Source of the DNA: Bryobacterales bacterium
GTDB taxonomy: Bacteria; Acidobacteriota; Terriglobia; Bryobacterales; Bryobacteraceae
Assembly: GCA_003164035.1 (NCBI GenBank)
Contig: PLRS01000105.1
Location: 395-51,460 of the forward strand
Direction: 5' to 3'
Length of the DNA: 51,066 bases
Shown one piece after another: positions 43,598-51,066 of the stretch (position 1 is the first letter of the stretch; the number at the start of each line of letters is the position of its first letter). The notes beneath the pieces were generated by a model. That model did no database searches. It saw nothing but the letters and a program-made list of their open reading frames with translations, and had not been told where the DNA came from. The translations under genes and the position numbers were made by a program.

Positions 43598-44301
43598 TGT
43601 CTTCTCTCTTCCGTCTTATCCTTCGAATAGCAGATATCGTCGAGCTGGCATTCGCCGCACAGTGGCTTTCGCGCCGAGCAGAGCGCGCGGCCGTGCAGGA
43701 TCACCTGGTGCGAGAACAGAATCCACTTCTCCCGGGGAATGATTTTGACTAAGTCCTGTTCGATCTTGACAGGGTCGGTGTGACGGGTTAAGTCGAGCCG
43801 GGCGGCGATCCGCGCCACGTGGGTATCGACGACGATACCGGAAGCGATTCCGTAGGCCGTTCCCAGGACTACATTGGCGGTCTTGCGGGCCGCGCCGGGA
43901 ATGGTCAGCATTTCTTCCATGCTTCGCGGTACCTGGCCGCCGAATTCGCCCCGGATCTTTTTGGCGGCGCCGACGATGGACTTGGCTTTGTTGTTGAAGA
44001 AGCCGGTGCTGCGGATGTCCTGCGCCAGGACTTCAGGGTGCACCGCGGCAAAGTCGGCGGGAGTCGGATACTTGGCGAAGAGGCCGGGCGTGACTTCGTT
44101 GACGCGCTTATCGGTGCACTGGGCCGAGAGGATGGTGGCCACCAGCAACTCCCACGGGTTGCGGTGGTGGAGGGCGCAAGTCGCGCCGGGGTACATGGCG
44201 TCGAGGCGGCGAAGCACGTCGCCCACGCGTGCGGCGCGTTGAGCCGCGGTCTTGGGACGGCTTGGACGGGCGACGGTGGGTCGGCTGGTTGAGGATTTCA
44301 C
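43591..44301 (-). CDS. nth: Endonuclease III
   Basis: The 236-aa base-excision glycosylase/lyase has a helix-hairpin-helix with catalytic Lys (LTIPGAARKTANVVL), the catalytic Asp in VVDTHV, and a C-terminal [4Fe-4S] motif CSARKPLCGECQLDDIC (C-x6-C-x2-C-x5-C). The GAA in the hairpin replaces the more usual GVG, a mild oddity. GTG 44301 is preferred; an earlier start adds residues with no family match. Confidence 0.94.
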   Translation of the reverse strand: MKSSTSRPTVARPSRPKTAAQRAARVGDVLRRLDAMYPGATCALHHRNPWELLVATILSAQCTDKRVNEVTPGLFAKYPTPADFAAVHPEVLAQDIRSTGFFNNKAKSIVGAAKKIRGEFGGQVPRSMEEMLTIPGAARKTANVVLGTAYGIASGIVVDTHVARIAARLDLTRHTDPVKIEQDLVKIIPREKWILFSHQVILHGRALCSARKPLCGECQLDDICYSKDKTEERRQK

Positions 44302-44380
44302 TCTGACGATTATGCCATGGCTCCGGCCGGAGCCGGCGCTGCTGGGCGCGTACCCGATTCGGGGGGAGTTAGTTCCTGGC

Positions 44381-44486
44381 AACCGCTCCCTGGCGGTCAG
44401 CGGCTCGGTAAGTGACTGGAAACACGCGGCGCCCGTTACCGAGCCGCGACCGCGAGGGAGCGGTTGTTAGGCCTAAACTGCGAAAA
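44381..44486. repeat. Dispersed palindromic repeat, copy 3
   Basis: Arms at 44381-44410 (AACCGCTCCCTGGCGGTCAG...) and 44437-44465 (TACCGAGCCGCGACCGCGAG...) are inverted with a few mismatches around a 26-base loop, then a flank (about 44466-44486, GCCTAAACTGCGAAAA-like) shared with copy 2. It occupies the gap between nth and the zinc-ribbon gene. Confidence 0.8.
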
Positions 44487-44512
44487 CCTCCGGATCGGTT
44501 AAGCACCCGGCG

Positions 44513-45370
44513 CTACTGGGCACCTTGAAGGGCTGTCGGCGCGGTGATCTGCAAGTCCGTGGTCAGGTTTTGCCAGTCCGCCAACTCGTAGATTTTCTTC
44601 TTGGTGTCGAGCGGCGCGCTCAATTCCAGCGAGGTGAACGGCTTCAAATCGGTGGTGAAGGCGAATGAGCCCTGGGCGTCTTCCTCGGAACGTTGCGTGC
44701 TGCCCCAAAGGCTGACGTTGCCCTTCAGGCCCATCCAATCGGCGGAGGAGTGGTTCACCAGCAGGAACCGAACCAAGGTTTTGTCCTTATTCTTAGGATC
44801 CTCGACAAATCGAACCCCGGCGACCTCGATGAACTTCTGCGCCGGACTGACCGCCGTGCCGGGCTTAGCGGCGGGATTCTCCACGGCCGCCGCCGGAGAC
44901 GACGAGCCGTGGGAAGAACCCACCAGACTATAAACGAGCCATAACACGCCACCGAAAGCGACCACCGCCAGGACCGTGAGCAGCCAGACCGGCAGACTGC
45001 GTTTCGGCGGCGGGTACGCCGCGGTTTGCGGCGGCGCATAGCGCGGTTCGGGCGCGACCGGATAGGACGGCTGCGGAGGAGAAGGCGGAGGGGGCGGCGC
45101 AGCCTGAGGCGGAGGGGGCTGAAAGGCCGGGGGCGCGTAGGCCTGGGGTGGAGCGTAGTTCGGAGCAGTCGGGTACCCCGTCGGTGTTGGATAGGACGGC
45201 GGTGTCGGGTAAGCCTGTGGCGGCGGAGGAACTCCCGGTAGCGGCGGCGCTTGCGGCGATGGCGGTGCGGCCGGCTGCTGGCTCTGCGCGGCCAGATCGC
45301 GGCAGTTGGGGCAGTCGTTGTATGCGGGAGGAACTTCGCGCCCGCACTGCGGGCATATCCAGGTGAACAT
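44513..45370 (-). CDS. Zinc-ribbon, Pro-rich, single-membrane-helix protein
   Basis: The 285-aa protein begins with a zinc ribbon (WICPQCGREVPPAYNDCPNC, residues 4-23), continues with an about 100-residue Pro/Ala/Tyr linker, one membrane helix near 131-150 (WLLTVLAVVAFGGVLWLVYSL) and a C-terminal beta domain without known motif. The zinc ribbon is probably cytosolic and the C-terminal domain outside. Function unknown. Confidence 0.75.
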   Translation of the reverse strand: MFTWICPQCGREVPPAYNDCPNCRDLAAQSQQPAAPPSPQAPPLPGVPPPPQAYPTPPSYPTPTGYPTAPNYAPPQAYAPPAFQPPPPQAAPPPPPSPPQPSYPVAPEPRYAPPQTAAYPPPKRSLPVWLLTVLAVVAFGGVLWLVYSLVGSSHGSSSPAAAVENPAAKPGTAVSPAQKFIEVAGVRFVEDPKNKDKTLVRFLLVNHSSADWMGLKGNVSLWGSTQRSEEDAQGSFAFTTDLKPFTSLELSAPLDTKKKIYELADWQNLTTDLQITAPTALQGAQ

Positions 45371-45425
45371 TTCAGCCTTTCGCTTCTACTCTACTACCGG
45401 CGGCACGCGCATGGGCGGCCGGCGG

Positions 45426-46088
45426 TCACGACGCTCCCAGAGCGGCAAACGACAACATTCGGCCGGCCTTTTCCCGGTCGCGCCGATACGACTCGAATTC
45501 GTTCGCCTGGCACATGGTGCACAAATTCGACGTGGCGATGGCGGATGCCGTTACACCGGCTTCGAGCAATTGGCGGCGGTTGGCGGCGGCCAGATCGACG
45601 TGGGCGCGGCGGCCTTCGCCCGAAACCGGTTCCTGGAACTCGGCAGCCACCTCGGGGCCGACTTCGAAGCAGCACTTGCCGATGCCGGGACCGATGGCGG
45701 CGCGGAGGTTTCCGGGCTCGGTCCCAAATTCCGCGGCCATGGCGGCCACCGCGCCGGCGGCGATGCGCGCCACCGTACCGCGCCAGCCGGCGTGGACCGC
45801 GGCGACCGCTCGCACGACCGGGTCCACCAACAGAATGGGAAGGCAATCGGCGGTCTTGACCGCGACCATCCCACCTGGCGTATTTTCCAGCAAGGCGTCG
45901 CCCTGGCCCAATACGCCGGTGCGGCCGCGCGCGGCCACGCACGCCGCCGAATGGACCTGCTTCAGGGTGGCGAGCCGGGCTAGCCCGCCGGGGGTTACGG
46001 CGTGCCTGGTACCGAAGCCGTGATCCAGCCACTCGAAGCCGTCCCAATCGTCGACCCGGTAGAAGCCGCGGGAATCTTTATGAAACAT
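45426..46088 (-). CDS. pgeF: PgeF/YfiH-type purine nucleoside phosphorylase (laccase domain)
   Basis: ATG 46088 (MFHKDSRGFYRVDDWDG) is chosen; a longer GTG reading from 46109 starts inside the inverted repeat. The 220-aa enzyme has the zinc-binding His in KQVHSA, Cys in KTADCLPIL and His in AVHAGWRGT, plus the closing CTMCQANEFESYRRD. The family acts as a peptidoglycan editing or purine nucleoside phosphorylase. It follows nuoB on the same strand, separated by the repeat. Confidence 0.92.
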   Translation of the reverse strand: MFHKDSRGFYRVDDWDGFEWLDHGFGTRHAVTPGGLARLATLKQVHSAACVAARGRTGVLGQGDALLENTPGGMVAVKTADCLPILLVDPVVRAVAAVHAGWRGTVARIAAGAVAAMAAEFGTEPGNLRAAIGPGIGKCCFEVGPEVAAEFQEPVSGEGRRAHVDLAAANRRQLLEAGVTASAIATSNLCTMCQANEFESYRRDREKAGRMLSFAALGAS

Positions 46089-46100
46089 GGGTAAAAGAGT

Positions 46101-46182
46101 TTTAGCCACGGATGAACACGGATGAACACAGATAAATCCGTTTGTTCTTATCTGTGTTCATCCGTGTTCATCCGTGGCTAAA
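46101..46182. repeat. Perfect 35-bp inverted repeat (dispersed-type)
   Basis: Arms at 46101-46135 and 46148-46182 are perfect reverse complements over 35 bases, around a 12-nt loop. Each arm contains the 10-base unit GGATGAACAC in tandem. From memory, repeats of this TAGCCACGGATGAACAC type recur in several planctomycete, verrucomicrobial and acidobacterial genomes (not checked). It lies between nuoB and pgeF and would form a very stable hairpin in their mRNA. Confidence 0.9.
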
Positions 46183-46195
46183 TATTTTTCCGTAG

Positions 46196-46762
46196 CTACG
46201 CCGGATTGGAAATCTGGGCGATGCGGACCTGCTGCTGAAACTGGGCGAGCATACTTTCTTCCAGCCGTATCTCGGTGGGCCGCTTCACTAGCGTGCTCAT
46301 GCCATCGATCTTTTCCTGCAATTTCAACAGGCCGTAAAAGAGATTCTCCGGACGGGGCGGGCAGCCTTGCACGTAAACATCCACGGGTACGATTTTATCC
46401 ACGCCCTGCAGCACGGCATAAGTATTGAAAGGGCCGCCCACGCTGCTGCAGGCGCCCATGGAGATGCACCATTTGGGGTCGGGCATCTGGTCCCAGATGC
46501 GTTTCAGTACCGGCGCCATTTTCAAAGTCACCGTGCCCGCCACAATCATCAGATCGCTCTGCCGCGGGCTGGGACGGAAGACTTCCGCGCCGAAACGGGC
46601 GATGTCGAAGCGCGACGTGCTGGAGGCGATCATTTCAATCGCGCAGCAAGCCAATCCGAACGTCAGCGGCCACAACGAGGACTGCCGGGCCCAGTTGAAA
46701 ACGTGATCCACCGAGGTGGTGATCACGTTCCGCTCAAACTGGTTTTCGAGAAACGACGGCAC
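46196..46762 (-). CDS. nuoB: NADH-quinone oxidoreductase subunit B
   Basis: The 188-aa subunit holds cluster N2: GLACCAIEM (Cys39-Cys40), SMGACSS (Cys105) and VQGCPPRPE (Cys134). I start it at GTG 46762 because AAGGGGAGG precedes it by 6 nt and the family N-terminus begins nearby; the TTG start at 46900 would include the divergent promoter of the receptor gene. TACAAT at 46791-46786 (minus strand) could be its -10. Other nuo genes are not here, so it is a solitary copy. Confidence 0.9.
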   Translation of the reverse strand: MPSFLENQFERNVITTSVDHVFNWARQSSLWPLTFGLACCAIEMIASSTSRFDIARFGAEVFRPSPRQSDLMIVAGTVTLKMAPVLKRIWDQMPDPKWCISMGACSSVGGPFNTYAVLQGVDKIVPVDVYVQGCPPRPENLFYGLLKLQEKIDGMSTLVKRPTEIRLEESMLAQFQQQVRIAQISNPA

Positions 46763-46893
46763 CGGGAACCTCCCCTTAAGGTTGAATTGTAGCACCGCTT
46801 CCCCTGCAGGCACCATGGCGTTCGAGGCGTCGCCGGCGACAAAGGCACCAGGAAGAAGTGGTGGCATCGGGGAAAGCTCAACATGAACGTCGC

Positions 46894-46923
46894 TTGACAA
46901 AACTCCTGCAATGGCAATACAAT
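46894..46923 (+). promoter_or_regulatory. Promoter of the TonB-dependent receptor gene
   Basis: TTGACA at 46894-46899, an 18-nt spacer, TACAAT at 46918-46923. Transcription would start about 46930, leaving a leader of about 64 nt before ATG 46994, which is preceded by GGAGG. It is a clear sigma-70-like promoter. Confidence 0.8.
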
Positions 46924-46993
46924 CTCACCCAATATCCCCGCTACGTGTGCGGGCGAGTGAGCGGTCTATTACGTAACTATTTTTGGAGGATTC

Positions 46994-49900
46994 ATGGCTT
47001 ACCTTAGGAGACGTGTGTCCAGCGTCGGAACCCTGGCTTTGGCGACGCTTCTGTTGTGCGGGCCGGCGTGGCCGCAAACCAGTTCCACCGGAAGTGTGTC
47101 GGGCCTCGTCACCGATCAACAGCACGCAGTTGTCGCAGGCGCGGCGATCAAGCTGACAGATCCCTCAACCGGCATCACCTTGTCGACATCGAGCAACGAC
47201 ACCGGCCGCTACATCTTCGCCAACGTTGCACCCGGGAAGTACAACATCAGCATCGCTAAGACCGGATTCTCGACGGAGGACATCAACGCGCAAACCATAG
47301 AGGTCGGCCAGGTGCTGACCATCAACGCGACGCTGCAAGTGGGCGCCACCGCAACCACGGTGGAAGTCGCCGCGCAGACAGGCGCGGATTTGCAGACCGC
47401 GAATTCAACGGTGGGCCAGACCGTCTCCGGGGATTCGATGATCTATCTGCCGGGTTTCAGCCGTGAAGCCGCGCAGCTCGCGATCTATCAGCCGGGCGTT
47501 TCGCCGGAAGGCTCGGTAGCCGGCGCGATGTGGGACCAGAACACCTTCCAGCTCGACGGCGGCAACAACTCCAGCGATATGGACGGCGGCCAGAACGTCT
47601 ATACCGCGAGTTACGGCGGCAACGGGACCAACGGAGGGTCATATAACGCGGGTGTCGGGGCACCTACCGGGACCATGCCGACGCCGGTCGAGAGCATCGA
47701 GGAATTCAAAGTGAACACCAGCGGCATGACGGCGGATTTCAACGGTTCCTCCGGCAGCCAGGTGCAGATGGTGACCAAGCGCGGCACCAATGCGTTCCAC
47801 GGGTCGGCTTATGAATACTACTACGCCACCGACGTGGGCGCGGCCAATACCTGGGACAACAACCACGTGCCTTCGGGCAACCTGGGTTACACGCCCCTGC
47901 CGATCACCCACAACAACCGTTTTGGCGGGGCATTGGGTGGGCAGCTCATCCCCAAGAACCTGCTGGGCGGCAAATGGTATTTCTTCGTGAATTACGAGGG
48001 TTTCCGCTTCCCGCAGTCGGCGCTCGTCGAAAGGACCGTTCCCACGGCGATGCTGAAAGCCGGCGTGGTTCAGATTAACGAGGGCGGGACGTATGTGCCC
48101 TACAACCTGAACCCCTACCCGGTTACCGTGGCAGGAACGACCTATCAGCCGGCGACCTGCCCGGCGGGCGCCTGCGATCCGCGCGGAATCGGATTGAATT
48201 CGCTGGTGTCGAAACTCTGGAACAACTACATGCCGGCGCCGAACTATCCTGCCGGCGGCGACCACTACAACACCCAGGGATATCAGGGCATCGTAGCGCT
48301 CCCCCAAAAGAGCAACAACGAAATCGCCCGCATCGATCACGATTTCAGCGACAAATGGCGGTTCATGAGCAGCTACCGCTATTACCGCTTTATCAACCTC
48401 ACCACCAACCAGTTGGATATCGGCGGCGGGCTGCCGGGCGACAAGCTGGGGACACCCACCGCCCAGGGACCGCGGCCGCAGATTCCCAGCTACTGGGCAG
48501 CGGGGCTGACCACCACCATCAACGCCACCACCACCAACGATTTCCGCTTCAGCTACCTGCGCAACTACTGGGACTGGGGCACGGACGGCGCAATACCGCA
48601 GTTGCCGGGTTCGGGTTTGACGGCGGCTCTGGAAATCGGCGGCGAAACCACCAATGCGCTGATTCCCTACAACGTCAACACCCAGCAGACTCGCCAGCGT
48701 TTCTGGGACGGGCAGGATAAGAGCATCCGCGACGACGTAACCAAGATCAAGGGCAATCACCTGATCAGTTTCGGCGGCATGTACCAGCGCAATTTCGATT
48801 ACCATCAGCGCACCGACAACGGCGGCGGCATTATGTTCCAACCGGTGGACCAGATCGGGCAATCGAGCGGCTATGCATCGGGCATCAGCTTCCCCTCGCA
48901 ATACGTGCCGGCGGGTGTTCCGAGCAGTCAGCTCTCCACTTACGAGAGGTACTACGAGGAAATCATGGGTATCGTGACCCAGCCCCAGGATCTGTATACC
49001 CGCAGCGGCGCCAGCTTGACGCTCAACCCGCCGGGAACGCCGATGTTCGACCAGAGCATCATTCCCTCCTACAACTTCTATTTCACCGACACGTGGAAGA
49101 TGAAGCCAACATTTACGATCAATTACGGCCTGGGCTACGCGCTGGAGATGCCGCCCTACGAGGTGAACGGCAAGCAGATCGTGCTTACCGACACCAGCGG
49201 TCATCCGATCGATCTTACCAGCTACCTTGCCCAGCGCCAATCGGCGGCACTGGCGGGACAGGTGTACAACCCGACGCTGGCGTACGATGGCGTGCGCAAC
49301 CTGACCGGAGCCAGCACCAAGTATCCCTACAACCCCTTCTACGGCGGTATAAGTCCGCATGTGGCGGTGGCCTGGAATCCGAAATTTCAGAATGGCGTTC
49401 TAGGCAAGCTGTTGGGCGACGGCAAGACCGTGATCCGCGGCGGATACAGCCGGGTGATGAGTCGGCTGAACGGCGTCGACCTGGTACTGATTCCACTGCT
49501 GGGCACGGGGTTGGGGCAACCGGTTTCGTGTCTCGGCGCCACCTCCAGCGGCCAGTGCCTGGGCAACGCCGGCGCAACTCCGTCGACGGCATTTCGTATC
49601 GGCACCGATGGCCTGGTGGCGCCGCTGGGGACGCCACCTACTCAGACCCTGGCTCAGCCTTACATACCGGGCTTCAACAACGGGACTGCCGGTTCGGGCA
49701 GCGTGCTGGACCCCAACTTCCGCCCGGCGCGCACCGACAACTTCACCCTGAGCGTCCAGCGTGAAATCAGCTCGAAGGCGATGTTCGAGGTGGGTTACAT
49801 CGGCCGTTTGATCCGCCACGAATGGCAGGAAGTGGACATGGACGCGGTGCCGTACATGACCACCCTGGGCGGCCAGAGCTTCGCCCAGGCGTACTCGAAT

Positions 49901-51061
49901 ACCTACTGGTCGCTGTACAACCAGAGCTTTTCCCCGACTGCCACGGTGGCCGCACAGCCGTTCTTTGAAAATGCCTTCGGCGGCGCCAATTCGGCGTTTT
50001 GCAAAGGCTACGGAAGCTGCACCATGGCGGTATTGAATAATCCCGCGGTGGGCGGCGCGAGCATGGTTCAGAGCACCTCGGTTTACGACCTGTGGGCGGC
50101 GATGAACAGCGCGCCGTCCTGGACCCTGGGACGCACCATGCCGAGTTCGCCGGTGGCCGGCGGCAACGCCCAGCTCTCGGCGGTCTACTACGATACCAGC
50201 ATCGGCTTCGCCAACTACAACGCGGCGTACGCGCAATTGACCCTGCGCGACTGGCACGGCTTTACGGTGCACACCAACTTCACCTGGGGCCGTGCTCTGG
50301 GCACCGGCAACCAGGACCAGGCCACCAGCGAATACACCGTGGTGGATCCCTGGAACATGCATGCGATGTACGGTCCGCAGTACTTCGACTACAAGTTCAA
50401 CCTGAATCTGACCTTGGTGTTTCAACCGCCCTTCTACCGCAACCAGAAAGGCGTAATCGGACATTTGCTGGGTGGTTGGACCATCGCTCCACTCTTCGTC
50501 GCTCACAGCGGAGCGCCGCTCGCGGTCGTCAACGACAACGGCGATTGCGAATCGTTCGGCGAAGCCAACTGCAGTACGGGTTCGACGGAGGACTTCGCGG
50601 TATTTATGAGCAAGTACACGGGTGGCAGTTCGGCGCACTATAACCAGGTGGTATCGGAGAGCGCCACGGCGAACCCCAACGGCGTGGGCATCAACTCCAA
50701 CGCCGATAACGGCGGCCAGAACGTGCAGTTCTTTACCAACCCGATCGCCACCTACGGCCAATTCCGCGATTGCGTCCTGGGATTCGATACCAACTGCGGC
50801 GCAACGGGCACCATTCGCACGTTGCCGTGGTGGAACCTGGATGCCTCGGTTTCGAAGGACATCGGGATTTGGAAGGAAGGGCGGGTAGGAGCGACCTTGA
50901 TCTTCCAGTTCAGCAACCTGCTCAACCACGTGCAGATGGCGCAACCTTACCTCTCTACCGCCGATCCGGCCGATTGGGGCGTGCTGGGAACGTCCAATCC
51001 CAACGGCGGCCAGGCGAACGCGCCGCGAAACATGGAGTTCGGCGTTCGCGTGCATTTCTAG
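46994..51061 (+). CDS. Oar-like TonB-dependent outer-membrane receptor
   Basis: The 1355-aa protein has a signal peptide (MAYLRRRVSSVGTLALATLLLCGPAWP), a carboxypeptidase-regulatory-like domain at about 33-115 (GSVSGLVTDQQHAVVAGAAIKLTD...SNDTGRYIFANVAPGKYNISIAKTGF), a plug region (FKVNTSGMTADFNGSSGSQVQMVTKRGTN near 235-265) and a long beta barrel, ending in Phe (FGVRVHF), the outer-membrane C-terminal signature. This architecture is expanded in Acidobacteria and Bacteroidetes for import of large substrates. No SusD partner follows within the window. Confidence 0.95.
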   Translation: MAYLRRRVSSVGTLALATLLLCGPAWPQTSSTGSVSGLVTDQQHAVVAGAAIKLTDPSTGITLSTSSNDTGRYIFANVAPGKYNISIAKTGFSTEDINAQTIEVGQVLTINATLQVGATATTVEVAAQTGADLQTANSTVGQTVSGDSMIYLPGFSREAAQLAIYQPGVSPEGSVAGAMWDQNTFQLDGGNNSSDMDGGQNVYTASYGGNGTNGGSYNAGVGAPTGTMPTPVESIEEFKVNTSGMTADFNGSSGSQVQMVTKRGTNAFHGSAYEYYYATDVGAANTWDNNHVPSGNLGYTPLPITHNNRFGGALGGQLIPKNLLGGKWYFFVNYEGFRFPQSALVERTVPTAMLKAGVVQINEGGTYVPYNLNPYPVTVAGTTYQPATCPAGACDPRGIGLNSLVSKLWNNYMPAPNYPAGGDHYNTQGYQGIVALPQKSNNEIARIDHDFSDKWRFMSSYRYYRFINLTTNQLDIGGGLPGDKLGTPTAQGPRPQIPSYWAAGLTTTINATTTNDFRFSYLRNYWDWGTDGAIPQLPGSGLTAALEIGGETTNALIPYNVNTQQTRQRFWDGQDKSIRDDVTKIKGNHLISFGGMYQRNFDYHQRTDNGGGIMFQPVDQIGQSSGYASGISFPSQYVPAGVPSSQLSTYERYYEEIMGIVTQPQDLYTRSGASLTLNPPGTPMFDQSIIPSYNFYFTDTWKMKPTFTINYGLGYALEMPPYEVNGKQIVLTDTSGHPIDLTSYLAQRQSAALAGQVYNPTLAYDGVRNLTGASTKYPYNPFYGGISPHVAVAWNPKFQNGVLGKLLGDGKTVIRGGYSRVMSRLNGVDLVLIPLLGTGLGQPVSCLGATSSGQCLGNAGATPSTAFRIGTDGLVAPLGTPPTQTLAQPYIPGFNNGTAGSGSVLDPNFRPARTDNFTLSVQREISSKAMFEVGYIGRLIRHEWQEVDMDAVPYMTTLGGQSFAQAYSNTYWSLYNQSFSPTATVAAQPFFENAFGGANSAFCKGYGSCTMAVLNNPAVGGASMVQSTSVYDLWAAMNSAPSWTLGRTMPSSPVAGGNAQLSAVYYDTSIGFANYNAAYAQLTLRDWHGFTVHTNFTWGRALGTGNQDQATSEYTVVDPWNMHAMYGPQYFDYKFNLNLTLVFQPPFYRNQKGVIGHLLGGWTIAPLFVAHSGAPLAVVNDNGDCESFGEANCSTGSTEDFAVFMSKYTGGSSAHYNQVVSESATANPNGVGINSNADNGGQNVQFFTNPIATYGQFRDCVLGFDTNCGATGTIRTLPWWNLDASVSKDIGIWKEGRVGATLIFQFSNLLNHVQMAQPYLSTADPADWGVLGTSNPNGGQANAPRNMEFGVRVHF

Positions 51062-51066
51062 AGTGA

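Noticed and set aside
47639-51055. Long minus-strand readings (573 and 551 codons) under the receptor gene
   Set aside because: They mirror the receptor's codons and have no start signal or domain.
1-51066. CRISPR arrays, rRNA genes, complete tRNA genes, insertion sequences
   Set aside because: None seen on either strand by eye; the tRNA-like sequences at 113-158 and 2932-2977 are 3' halves only.

Overview
The window reads as a chromosomal segment of a GC-rich acidobacterium, probably a Solibacter/Bryobacter-type relative. This is an inference from gene content, not a database result. It carries an Oar-like TonB-dependent receptor of 1355 aa with a carboxypeptidase-regulatory-like N-terminus, a winged-helix/TolB-propeller regulator, PEP-CTERM proteins, the futalosine menaquinone enzyme MqnD, a GTP-type PEP carboxykinase, NrfD-type redox genes and several dispersed palindromic repeats. 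No CRISPR array, rRNA or complete tRNA is present.

Layout. (1) 113-2977 is a small integrated element bounded by a 46-bp direct repeat that is the 3' half of a tRNA gene (anticodon CCG, tRNA-Arg-like). Inside lie a decayed tyrosine integrase, a 95-aa TTG-start protein and two unrecognised cargo genes. A second pair of 26-nt repeats sits just inside the boundaries. (2) 3234-11292 carries glcD, then a leftward group: tetraheme cytochrome, Tat-type 4[4Fe-4S] protein, NrfD membrane subunit, DUF2339-like membrane protein, secreted cupin, and a GNAT gene cut by one in-frame TAG. (3) 11293-22517 is mostly housekeeping: glucan phosphorylase, HEAT-repeat protein, mqnD, purA, ispF/ispD and a PIN-TRAM protein, with small conserved hypotheticals. 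(4) 22719-30179 holds antitoxin remnants, pckG, a three-gene PEP-CTERM operon divergent from a winged-helix/TolB regulator, and an alpha/beta hydrolase. (5) 30240-35806 is an accessory zone of toxin-antitoxin modules. Only HigBA is fully intact. Two PIN toxins and a YoeB-like toxin are broken while their antitoxins remain open, and a MNT-type nucleotidyltransferase has an in-frame TAG. (6) 35860-46762 is chromosomal backbone: radical SAM protein, rsmB, rpe, BamD-like lipoprotein, response regulator, yajQ, phzF, nth, pgeF and nuoB. (7) 46994-51061 is the TonB-dependent receptor.

How the genes work together. The cytochrome/Fe-S/NrfD set looks like a quinol-linked electron-transfer complex without a visible terminal catalytic subunit. 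MqnD (menaquinone) and NuoB fit the same respiratory chain. PEP carboxykinase, glucan phosphorylase, Rpe and GlcD are central carbon metabolism. The parts most worth a second look are the tRNA-bounded element, the damaged toxin genes beside intact antitoxins, the leaderless autoregulated higBA promoter, a 52-aa protein that is little more than a signal peptide joined to a PEP-CTERM tail, and the palindromic repeats.
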